From Phycisphaera sp. (GTDB lineage: Bacteria > Planctomycetota > Phycisphaerae > Phycisphaerales > SM1A02), in assembly GCA_016124975.1 (NCBI GenBank), contig WGMP01000031.1, positions 1 through 64,000 on the forward strand: a stretch of DNA of 64,000 bases, given 5' to 3'. A program made the translations under genes and the position numbers. Under the pieces are notes generated by a model. That model did no database searches, was not told the origin of the DNA, and saw only the letters and a list, made by a program, of their open reading frames with translations. Positions 51,997-61,187 of the stretch are shown here, in pieces. How positions within the stretch are numbered: position 1 is the stretch's first letter; every line of letters starts with the position of its first letter.

Positions 51997-53220
51997 TCAG
52001 GTGCCGCGTCGTCCGCCCATGCCGCCGCCGCCGAGGCCCGGCCGACCCGAGCCGCCGCCGCCGCCGCCGTTGTTGCGGTTGCCGCGCTCTGCCTCGCGGA
52101 TGCGCTGGATGTCCTTCTTGATGTTGTCGATCTCGATCTCGATCGCGGTCTGGTTGATGCCGCGGCGACCGAGGCGCGCCTCGATCGCGGGGTACTGCTT
52201 CAGCGCAGCGAGCATTTTCTCGAGCACGGCGCGGCGCTTGCCGAGCCCGACCGTGCCCGGGTCGTCGATCTGCTCGAGGTCGGTCAGCCACTCCTGCACG
52301 CGCTCGAAGGCCTTGCGCCAGTCGTTGACGTACTGCTCGGCGAGCTTCGGGCCCGACTCGACCTGCGAGAACTCGCGGTAGCCGAGGAGGAACATCAGGT
52401 CGTCGAGCGTGTCGGCGGTTCCGTCGGAGAGGAGGACATCCTCCGCGAGCGTGGCGTCGAAGTTCGCGGTCGCGTCGCCGCTGCCGTCGACGATCCACAC
52501 GCCCGTCGTGTTCTCGAGCCACTCGACCTCACGGCCCTTGAATCGCACGGAGAGCTGCTTGTCGGGGAACATCATCGCGTCGCCGAGGACGAGGTTGTAG
52601 CCGCCCTGCTGCAGGATGCCCTTGCCGATGCCCGTCCAGGCCGTCTCCATCTTGCTCTTCACATCGGGGTCTTCCCAGCCCTGCGCCATGCTCGCCACCC
52701 GCGAGAGGCCCCAGAGGCGCGCGTCGCTCTTCATGTAGAGATCGGGCCAGCCGAGGGCGACCAGCGAGGCGAATCCGACCGAATCCTCGACCCACATGAT
52801 CTGCGGGATGTCGCGGAGATCCTCGTGGAGCCGCTTCACCATGTCGCGGTACTCCTCGATCGCGGGCATGCCGAACTCCTCGCGGTCGTCGTTGCGGAGG
52901 TAGTTGTTGCGGTCGATGTCGGCGCTCTTGAGGTGATAGACGATGATGTCTGGCTTCTGCTTCCTGATGTCCTCGACCATGATCTCGACGAGCTGCTTCG
53001 AGACATCGGTGCCCATCTGGCCCGACATCGGGAAGACATAGACCTTGGGCGACGCGTTGGTCGAGGGCAACTTCGCGTTCTGAGGCGCGGCGGGCGCAGG
53101 CGCCGCGATGGCGCTTGGCGCGGCCATGACCCCGGCGACGAGCGCCGTGAAGCCCGTGAGAACCCCGACCTGGACCGCGCGCGTGAGACCGACATTGATC
53201 GAGTGGCGAGCGTGACGCAT
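51997..53220 (-). CDS. Secreted ClpP-class paralogue with lost catalytic residues
   Basis: A 407-residue exported protein, paralogous to the preceding gene product: KPDIIVYHLKSADI aligns with QIIVLLIDSPGG, MWVEDSVGFASLVAL with AWIKKAISAGAFTAL, and SDGTADTLDDLMFLL with SDGTADTVEELAKLL. In this alignment the nucleophile Ser212 is Gly149, Lys255 is Ile198 and IDSPGG is LKSADI (97-102), so no proteolysis is expected. The signal peptide runs to about residue 40. A Gly/Arg-rich tail (GGGGGG, GGMGGRR) ends the protein. ATG 53220 follows AGAGGTG. A pseudo-enzyme partner or scaffold of the intact protease is the simplest guess. Confidence 0.78.
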   Translation of the reverse strand: MRHARHSINVGLTRAVQVGVLTGFTALVAGVMAAPSAIAAPAPAAPQNAKLPSTNASPKVYVFPMSGQMGTDVSKQLVEIMVEDIRKQKPDIIVYHLKSADIDRNNYLRNDDREEFGMPAIEEYRDMVKRLHEDLRDIPQIMWVEDSVGFASLVALGWPDLYMKSDARLWGLSRVASMAQGWEDPDVKSKMETAWTGIGKGILQQGGYNLVLGDAMMFPDKQLSVRFKGREVEWLENTTGVWIVDGSGDATANFDATLAEDVLLSDGTADTLDDLMFLLGYREFSQVESGPKLAEQYVNDWRKAFERVQEWLTDLEQIDDPGTVGLGKRRAVLEKMLAALKQYPAIEARLGRRGINQTAIEIEIDNIKKDIQRIREAERGNRNNGGGGGGSGRPGLGGGGMGGRRGT

Positions 53221-53237
53221 GGGAAGCACCTCTGTTT

Positions 53238-53253
53238 CAGTCTGGCGAGACTG
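53238..53253. promoter_or_regulatory. Inverted repeat before the ClpP-class paralogue
   Basis: CAGTCT-GGCG-AGACTG begins 18 nt upstream of ATG 53220. Its core resembles the palindrome at 1916-1929. Confidence 0.35.
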
Positions 53254-53452
53254 CGTGTCCTGGAAATCGAGCCACGATCACGGCGGATCGGGCGTCGTCA
53301 TGGCTACGAAGATCCGCGCGGCGAGGGGTGTACGCCCCGCGGGCGCGCGAGGATTGCATCTTACGCGCCACACGCCGCCGGTTGCGCCTCCGGCGGCACC
53401 TCTTCGTGAGAAAGGGACCAAGAAACCGAGCGCCCGTCCGAGCATGTCGCGC

Positions 53453-54793
53453 TCAGGCTCCCCCGCCGCGACCGTCGCCTTCCGCCGCGGCGGTTGCCAC
53501 GAGCTGCAGCGCCTCCTCCGTGGAGCGCACGCGCCCCTCGAGCTGGGCGTCCATCGCGAGGTCGAGCCACCGCTTGAACCGCGGCCCGGGCCGATAGCCT
53601 GCCCTGACCAGCGTGTCGCCGTCGACGAGCGGCGGAGGAAGCGCCCTTGCGGGGAGTTCACGGTCGGCCTCCGCGGCGAGTGCGGCGCCGAGGCCTGGGT
53701 CCTCGGCCGCCACGAGCGCGAGCGCGGCGTCGAAGCCCGCACGGGCGATCAGGCGGGCGCGGAACGGGATCGACCCCGTCCTGAACGGCCCGAGCAGCGC
53801 CTCGCGGCAGTCGAGCGCAGACGCGAACGCGTCGGACTCGTGGTTCGAAAGGACGAGCCGCCTGCGCAGGCCCCGCTCCATCTCGGCGCGTGTGGCGGCG
53901 ACGGGCAGGGCCTCTGCCCCCTCGCCCGCGGCTCGATCGAGCCACCACGCCGCAAGGACGGTTGTCCATCCGCCTGCGGGAACCGCGGCACCGTGCGCGG
54001 AAAGCGCATCCACGCGCCGCCGTGACGCCATCGGCGCGCGCGACCCGAACACGGCGCCGTCGAGCCCGAGCGCCTCGATCAGCGCCACCGCACGGCCCCT
54101 GGCGTGGTGCGCGAGCATGCGCCGCAACTCGTCGCCGACGCGCTCGGGGCTGACCGACGCGAGTTCATCCGCGTGGGCTCGGATCGCCTCGGCGGTGCGC
54201 GGCTCGAGCTCGAAGGCGAGGCGCGCGGCGAAGCGCGGCGCACGCAGCATGCGAAGCCTGTCTTCGCGGATCCGCTCGTGCGGATCGCCGATCGCGCGCA
54301 GGAGGCGCGCGGCGATGTCCGCGCGACCCTCGACGAAGTCGACCACCTCGCCCGTGCGCGGATTCTCGAACAGTCCGTTCGCCGTGAAGTCTCGCCGCAG
54401 CGCGTCCTCGCGGGCCGTCGAATAGCGAACCTCCGACGGCCTGCGCCCATCGTGATAGGGACCGTCCTCGCGGAAAGTCGCGACCTCGAAGGAGTGCCCG
54501 CCGTGGCGCACGAGGACGACGCCAAACGCCTCGCCGACGCCGCGCGCCTTGGGGAAGATGCCGCGGATCTCGTCGGGGAGCGCCGCGGTCGCGATGTCGT
54601 AGTCCTTCGGCTCCGCGCCGAGCAGCCTGTCGCGCACGCAGCCGCCCGCGAAGTAGGTCTCGAAGCCTGCGTCGAGGATGCGGCCCGCCACGGCGCGCGC
54701 AGCGTCGGCGAGGGGAAGCCGCTCGCGTGGCTCTGCGCGCAGGGCGTCGCCGGCCGCCTCGCCCGACCCGTCGCGCGGCGCGTGGTCGTTCAC
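53453..54793 (-). CDS. cca: CCA tRNA nucleotidyltransferase / poly(A) polymerase family
   Basis: A 446-residue class II nucleotidyltransferase. The fold's nucleotide-binding motif GGCVRDRLLGAEPKDYDIAT (shown in two parts in the sequence near residues 45-64) carries the two Mg-binding Asp. RRDFTANGLFENP and RIREDRLRMLRAPRFAARL follow the CCA/PAP family. The two tRNA genes in the window lack encoded CCA, so such an enzyme is needed. The start is GTG, overlapping the plsC stop by GTGA. A poly(A) polymerase role cannot be excluded. Confidence 0.88.
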   Translation of the reverse strand: MNDHAPRDGSGEAAGDALRAEPRERLPLADAARAVAGRILDAGFETYFAGGCVRDRLLGAEPKDYDIATAALPDEIRGIFPKARGVGEAFGVVLVRHGGHSFEVATFREDGPYHDGRRPSEVRYSTAREDALRRDFTANGLFENPRTGEVVDFVEGRADIAARLLRAIGDPHERIREDRLRMLRAPRFAARLAFELEPRTAEAIRAHADELASVSPERVGDELRRMLAHHARGRAVALIEALGLDGAVFGSRAPMASRRRVDALSAHGAAVPAGGWTTVLAAWWLDRAAGEGAEALPVAATRAEMERGLRRRLVLSNHESDAFASALDCREALLGPFRTGSIPFRARLIARAGFDAALALVAAEDPGLGAALAAEADRELPARALPPPLVDGDTLVRAGYRPGPRFKRWLDLAMDAQLEGRVRSTEEALQLVATAAAEGDGRGGGA

Positions 54794-55533
54794 GCCACTT
54801 CCTCCGCCGTGGGGCGCGCCGCCGGGGCCGCGGGCGGCTCCGTTCCGCGCCAGCGCGCCAGTTCGACGCGCGCCTCGTGGTGCGCGCGGGACACGCCGTC
54901 CCACATGGCCGCGAGCGCCTCGTCGCCGCCCATCGCCGCGAGCGCCGCCCCGTCGAGCGGCTCGCCGCACGCGCAGACCACCCTCCCCGAGAAGCGTGGC
55001 AGCTTGCGCCCGCGCGGCCAGGCATCGAACGCGCCCTCGACTCCCATCGGAAGCACCGTCGGCTTCACCTTCTTCACGAGGAGAAGCACGCCGCGCTTGA
55101 ACTCGAGCATGTCCCCCGTCTCCGAGCGCGTGCCCTCGGGGTAGAGAATGACCACGCGGCCCGCCTCGAGCTCGGCGATCGCCGCCTTCATCGCCTCAAG
55201 GTCGCCGCCCGAGCGCTTGATCGGGCGCGCGCTGACGGAGCGGAGCACCCAGCCCCACGCTCCCACGAAGAGCGTGTCGCGCGCGAGCGCCGTGAACTGC
55301 CGCTCCCACACCGTGACGCCGTTGATCATCGGGTCGAGGAACGACTGGTGGTTCGAGATGACGAGGATCGCGCCCGTGCGCGGGATGCGCTCACGGTGGA
55401 TGCGGCGCAGGCCGTAGCAGATCTTGAGCGCGCTCCAGCAGAGGAAGGCGCAGAAGTCCCACCATGCGGTGCGCACGAACCCGCGGCCTGGAACGCGGCG
55501 GCGGAAGGCGAAGGGATTCGGGAACGGGCTCAC
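54790..55533 (-). CDS. plsC: 1-acyl-glycerol-3-phosphate acyltransferase (PlsC family)
   Basis: A 247-residue membrane-associated acyltransferase of phosphatidic acid synthesis. The catalytic HX4D motif is NHQSFLDP (near residue 63), with the glycerol-phosphate-binding YPEGTRS motif later. A hydrophobic N-terminal segment (WWDFCAFLCWSALKICYG) probably anchors it. The GTG start overlaps the cmk stop by GTGA, the common cmk-plsC arrangement. Confidence 0.88.
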   Translation of the reverse strand: MSPFPNPFAFRRRVPGRGFVRTAWWDFCAFLCWSALKICYGLRRIHRERIPRTGAILVISNHQSFLDPMINGVTVWERQFTALARDTLFVGAWGWVLRSVSARPIKRSGGDLEAMKAAIAELEAGRVVILYPEGTRSETGDMLEFKRGVLLLVKKVKPTVLPMGVEGAFDAWPRGRKLPRFSGRVVCACGEPLDGAALAAMGGDEALAAMWDGVSRAHHEARVELARWRGTEPPAAPAARPTAEEVA

Positions 55534-56288
55534 GGCGCGGCGGCCCCGCCGTCGGCGCCACGCACGCCGCGCGACGACGCCGACGCGGCGAGCGCATCGC
55601 CTGCGCGCGCGCGCACGAGCTCCGCGAGCCTGTCGATCACGGCGCCGACCTCGAGGTCGCTGGTGTCGACGACATCGGCGCCGCGCGGGCAGACGAGCGG
55701 CCCGTCGCGTCGAGTCGAGTCGATGCGGTCCCGCTCGAGGATCTGCGCCAGGACCTCGGCCTCGTTCGTGACGATTCCCTTGAGGGAGAGCTGCTCGACG
55801 CGGCGCCGCGCGCGCACCTCGGGGCGTGCGTCGAGATAGATGCGCACGTCGGCGTCGGGGAAGACCACGGAGCCTTGGTCGCGGCCCTCCGTCACGAGGC
55901 GCGGATGGCGCGACGCGATCCCCCGCTGCGCGCGCACCATCTCGGCGCGCACGGTCGGGTTCGACGCCACGAGCGAGACGGCGCGCGTCACCTCGGGCGT
56001 GCGGATCCGCTCGCCCACGGGGCGGCCGTCGGCAAACAGCTCGGGCGGGTCGCTCGTCCAGTCGAAGGCGAGGTCGAGCTCGCGCACGAGCTGCGCCACG
56101 CACTCGCCGTCGGCGGGGTCGATGCCCCGCTCGAGCGCGGACAGTGCGGCGGCGCGATACATGGCGCCGGTGTCGAGGAACTCAAGCCCGAGCCGCTTGG
56201 CGAGCCAGTGGGCCACGGTTGACTTGCCCGTCCCCGCCGGGCCATCGATCGTGACGATGAATCGCAGCGAGACGGGCACGGCGAGCAC
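55530..56288 (-). CDS. cmk: Cytidylate kinase
   Basis: A 252-residue kinase that phosphorylates CMP and dCMP. The P-loop is DGPAGTGKST (near residues 15-24), followed by LDTGAMYR, RTPEVTRAVSLVA and VTEGRDQGSVVFPDADVRIYL, all typical. The C-terminus is extended by an Ala/Ser-rich segment. The start is GTG directly after the stop of the upstream gene. It begins the cmk-plsC-cca run. Confidence 0.92.
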   Translation of the reverse strand: MLAVPVSLRFIVTIDGPAGTGKSTVAHWLAKRLGLEFLDTGAMYRAAALSALERGIDPADGECVAQLVRELDLAFDWTSDPPELFADGRPVGERIRTPEVTRAVSLVASNPTVRAEMVRAQRGIASRHPRLVTEGRDQGSVVFPDADVRIYLDARPEVRARRRVEQLSLKGIVTNEAEVLAQILERDRIDSTRRDGPLVCPRGADVVDTSDLEVGAVIDRLAELVRARAGDALAASASSRGVRGADGGAAAP

Positions 56289-57167
56289 TCATTCCTCCTC
56301 GTCCTCGAGGGCCATCTCGGCCTCGACGGTCGCAAGTTCGAGAAGCGTCCTCGCGCGATCGATGTCGGCCACGATGTCGTCGGCCGTGATCTTGCGCGCG
56401 GTCTTGCGGCCACCCGTGGCGGGAGCGGGCGCGGCCGCCGCGACAAGGTCGAGCGCAAGCGTGTTGCCGTAGCCCACGCTGCGCACGCTGTCGACGCACG
56501 CCTCGAGGCTGTAGTCGATGTGCGTGCCGTCCTTGGCGAACCCGCGGACGCTGGCGGCGATCGCGGGCGCGTACGGCGCGAGCTTGCGCAGCGTGTTCTC
56601 GAGGTCGCCCGACTCGAACGCATGCTCGAAGCTCGGATAGCTTCCGATGCGGAAGCCGCCGACCTTCTTGATGAGCTCCGTCAGGCGCTGCGCCACGAAG
56701 GTGATGCCGGGGGCGGGCGCGAGGAGCAGATTGAGGTCGTAGCGCTCGATCTCCTTCACGGCGGCCTTGACGCCCGCGGCGGTGGCCTCGAAGCGCTCCT
56801 CGCTGTCCTCTCCGCGCGCGCGCACTGCGATCGCGGGGCAGCCGAGGCGGTTCGCGGCGACGGCGACGCGCTTGATGCGGTCGAGCGACTTGGCCCACGC
56901 GGGGCCACGCTCGGCGAAGTCGATGGGAGCCTCTTCGCTGAGGAGAAGCACAGGGCAATGCGCGCGATCCGCCGCGTCGCGCAGGCGATCGAGGTCCATC
57001 AGACCGAAGCCCGCGAGGAGGTCCGTGGGCAGGTTGAGCCCGCGCAGCTGCAGGTCCGTCGCCACGAACTGCGGCACGGCAAGGATGTCCGGGCAACGGG
57101 GATCGCGTGCCGCGAGAAGCGGCCGCACGGACCCCGCTGAAAGCGTGAGGAGGATCTCTGGTTGCAC
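56289..57167 (-). CDS. Sugar phosphate isomerase/epimerase-like TIM-barrel protein
   Basis: A 292-residue protein with a TIM-barrel-like pattern of strands and helices (VLLLSEE, VAVAANRLGCPAIAVRA, NLLLAPAPGITF, GFRIGSYPSFEHAFESGDL), resembling xylose isomerase-type/AP-endonuclease-2 family proteins, though metal ligands are not obvious. The GTG start gives MQPEILLTLSAG; a longer open frame upstream has no family similarity. The C-terminus has an Ala/Pro linker and KITADDIVADIDRARTLLELA. Its reaction is unknown. It ends directly before cmk and is likely co-transcribed. Confidence 0.6.
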   Translation of the reverse strand: MQPEILLTLSAGSVRPLLAARDPRCPDILAVPQFVATDLQLRGLNLPTDLLAGFGLMDLDRLRDAADRAHCPVLLLSEEAPIDFAERGPAWAKSLDRIKRVAVAANRLGCPAIAVRARGEDSEERFEATAAGVKAAVKEIERYDLNLLLAPAPGITFVAQRLTELIKKVGGFRIGSYPSFEHAFESGDLENTLRKLAPYAPAIAASVRGFAKDGTHIDYSLEACVDSVRSVGYGNTLALDLVAAAAPAPATGGRKTARKITADDIVADIDRARTLLELATVEAEMALEDEEE

Positions 57168-57332
57168 GGACGGTCGCAGGCGGCGGAGGGTTGAGGTTCC
57201 TGGCACGGGGGACGACCGGCCATCGGACGCGCGCGACCTCCTGCGCCCGCGTTCCGTTGAGTCTATCAGGTTGCGGGCGCGGAGAGTTCGGCACTGAACG
57301 GCGAAGCCGCCGAAGCGGCCCGCCGCCGCCGT

Positions 57333-57338
57333 TATGAT
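57333..57338 (+). promoter_or_regulatory. -10 box of gcvH
   Basis: TATGAT lies 77 nt upstream of ATG 57416, with GC-rich DNA at the -35 position. The long leader contrasts with the leaderless-type genes. Confidence 0.35.
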
Positions 57339-57415
57339 CGTCGCCTCGGCTCGGCCGCGGAACGCCCGCACCCAACCGAAGCGACTGGAACCTTCCCCCC
57401 GCAAGAGAGCTCAGC

Positions 57416-57796
57416 ATGGCCACCCCCTCCGACTGCCGCGTTTCCGACACCCACGAGTGGTTCCGCGTGAACGGCACCACCGTCACGATGGGCATCACCC
57501 AGCACGCCGCCGACGCGCTCACCGACATCACCTACGTCGAGATGAAGCCCGTCGGAACCACCGTCGGCGCGGGCGGCTCCGTCGGAGAGGTCGAGAGCGT
57601 GAAGACGACGAGCGAGATCTACTCGACGGCCGCGGGCAAGATCATCGAGGTCAACGCCGACGCCGTGAAGGATCCATCGCTCCTCAACAGCGACCCATGC
57701 GGCAAGGGCTGGCTCGTGAAGCTCGAGGTGGCGGACGCATCCGCGATCCTCGCGCTGCCGAACGGCGCCGAGTACGACAAGAAGCACGGCCACTGA
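57416..57796 (+). CDS. gcvH: Glycine cleavage system H protein
   Basis: A 126-residue carrier protein of glycine decarboxylase. The lipoyl-Lys is in VESVKTTSEI, inside the usual context GEVES...SEIYSTAAGKIIEVN, and the C-terminal half has NSDPCGKGWLVKLEV. AGAGAG precedes the ATG. The genes for the P, T and L proteins are not in the window, so the complex is encoded elsewhere. Confidence 0.95.
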   Translation: MATPSDCRVSDTHEWFRVNGTTVTMGITQHAADALTDITYVEMKPVGTTVGAGGSVGEVESVKTTSEIYSTAAGKIIEVNADAVKDPSLLNSDPCGKGWLVKLEVADASAILALPNGAEYDKKHGH

Positions 57797-57849
57797 GCCC
57801 GCGCCGACCGCGCGCGGGCCGTGCGCCTACGCTCGAGACCCAGCGAACC

Positions 57850-58635
<786 letters not shown>

Positions 58636-61170
58636 GACCGCGCTCCTCATCGCCGCGGTCGCGCTCGCGTCGAGCCTCGTCGTCGCCGTGACGAGCGGCA
58701 TGCGCACGGCGCAGTCGAACCTCGAGGCTGCGATCGCCCGCGCCATGGGCGCGACCGACGTGCGCATCGTGCACCGCTACGCGCAGCCGTTCGACGCCTC
58801 GCTCCTCGAGGAGGTGCGGGGTTGGTCGGGCGTTGCGCGCGTCGCGGGCCGCCTCGGCGGATCCATCACGCTTGCCAACGACCTCGCGACCGACGACGCG
58901 GGACGCCCCCGCCGCGCGACCGTGCAGGCGCGCGGCGTCGACCCGAACGAGGATGCGTTCTTCCGCGAGGTCGAGATCGAGGCGGGACGGCGCATCGCGG
59001 GCCCGCGCGAGATCGTGCTCGATCCCGCGAGCGCGCGCGCACTGAAGGCCGATGTCGGCGGCACGCTCCGCATCGAGCGCTTCGGAAAGCCGCTCGAGAT
59101 CGCCGTCGTCGGGATCTATAAGCGCCCCGTGCTCGGCGCGCTGCAGCGGCCGCTCGTCGAGATCGACCTCCCCACCCTCGCCGACGCCACGCGCCGCGAG
59201 GGCAAGCTCACGGCGATCGCGATCGCGCTCGACGAGGGCGTCGACCCGGAGACCTTCGCAGCCGCACGCGCCGAGACGCTCGTCGACCCGATGCTGTGCG
59301 AACCCGCCGAGCGCGTGCGCACGGGCCTCGACAGGCAGGTCGCGGGCGGCGAACTCTCGGTGCTCATCGCCACCGTGATCGCGTTCCTCTCCTGCGCGGC
59401 GATCGTCGCCACGGGCATGACGACGGCGGTGCTCGACGAACTCCGCGAGATGGGCATCGCCCGCGCGATCGGCGCGTCGCGGCGCCAGCTCTTCGGCGCG
59501 CAGCTCGTCATCGGCGGCGCGATTGGCTCGATCGGCGGGCTCATCGGGATCCCGCTCGGCATCGCGCTCGTCTCGGCGCTCGCGGCGATCTACGCCGAGT
59601 ACATCCCCGCGGGCCCCGCGTTCGAGCCGCGCGGCGCGCTCCTGGCGCTCGCGGGCGCCGTCCTGAGCGGCATCCTCGGCGGGCTCTTCCCGGCGATCCG
59701 CGCGGCGCGCATCTCGCCGCTCGAGGCGATCGCGATCCGCGCGCGCCCCCCGCGCGCGGCGCTCGTGTGGCTTGCGCTTGCCGCAGGCTTCGCAGGAATC
59801 GGCATCTGGGCCCTCGGCCTGCTCCCCGAGTCGCGCGACACGCGGTTCTGGATCTATGTGCTCGGAACGCTGCCCGTCCTGCATGTCGCATGGTTCCTCC
59901 TGAGCGTCCCCATCACCGTCGTCGTCGGACGGCTCGCAAGCCCCGTCCTCGAGCGCGCGCTCGGGCTCCCGCGCGGGCTCCTCGCGGGAAGCGTGGCGCG
60001 CATGCCCTGGAGGCTCGGCTGCACCGCGGGCGCGCTCATGGTCGCGGTCTCGATCCTCGTCAGCACGCGATCGAACGGCGACGCCATCATCCGCGACCTC
60101 CGCGAGCGCGTGCGCTTCGCGGACGGCTTCGTCTTCTCGACCTCGGGGCTCTCGCCCGACGAACAGTCGCGCATCGGCCGCCTCGAGGGCGTCGACCGCG
60201 CGCTGCCGATCGGCTACCTGCCGCTCAAGATCGCGGGAGAGCAGATCTTCGGGGTCGAGGGCCTCGGGCCGAGCAACGTGGTCTGCGTCGGCTTCGAGCC
60301 GAGGCCTTTCCTCGAGATGAACCGCCTCGACTGGATCGAGGGCTCGCCCGAGACCGCGATCCCTCGGCTCGAGCAGGGCGACGCGATCCTCGTCGCGCCC
60401 GAGTTCCTCGTCGCGCGGGGCCTCGGCGTCGGGTCGACGCTGCGGCTCGGCTCGGGAAAGCACGAGGCCGACTTCGAGATCGTCGGAGTGGTCACCGCGG
60501 CGGGCCTCGACATCGCCACGCAGACCTTCGGAATGCGCCAGATCTACATGGAGCAGGCCGTGAGCTGCGTCTTCATGAGCTTCGACGCGGTCGCCGACCA
60601 CTTCGACACGCGCGAGGCCTACATCATGCAGCTGAAGCTCGCCGCGGGCCTCGACGAGGACGGCGAGGAGGCGCTCGGCCGCGCGGTGGCCGATGCGGTC
60701 CCCGGCGCCGTCTTCTCGAGCGGCCGCGCGATCCGCGGCTTCGTCGACGAGATCGGCGGCACCATCCTCGCGGTCACGGGAACGGTGGCGCTCGCCGCGC
60801 TCGCCCTTGCCGCGATCGGCGTGGGCAGCGTCGTCGCAGCGGGAATCGCCGCGCGCACGCGCGAGTTCGGCGTGCTGCGCTCGATCGGCGGCTCGACGCG
60901 CGTCCTCGTCGCGCTCGTCCTCGGCGAGACCGTGGTCCTCGCGCTCGCGTCGCTCGTCTCGGGCACGGGGCTTGGGCTCCAGCTTGCGTGGATGGGCGTG
61001 GCGCTCTACCGCGACTTCGCGGGACTGCGGCTCGCATGGGTCGTTCCGTACGCGGCGCTTGCGGTCGGCGCGACAATCGTCGTCGCGGTCGCGCTCCTCG
61101 CGGCCACGCCCGCGGTCATGCGCCTCGCGCGCAAGCCCGCGCGCGCGCTCCTCGCCTCGAGCTGACCGCA

Positions 61171-61176
61171 TACGCT
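61171..61176 (+). promoter_or_regulatory. -10 box of uvrB (leaderless-type)
   Basis: TACGCT ends 11 nt before ATG 61188 and immediately follows the permease stop. The same hexamer occurs before the ATPase gene (57827-57832, 17 nt from its ATG). Confidence 0.4.
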
Positions 61177-61187
61177 CCCCCCTCGCG

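Noticed and set aside
53385-53415. Terminator after cca
   Set aside because: CCGCCGG / CCGGCGG forms a stem, but on the minus strand it is followed by GC-rich DNA with no T run.
57270-57340. Glycine riboswitch upstream of gcvH
   Set aside because: GGAGAG and CGCCGAAG occur in the right order, but the conserved GAGCAA and the closing CUCUCAGG element are missing, and a -10 box (TATGAT) lies just downstream.
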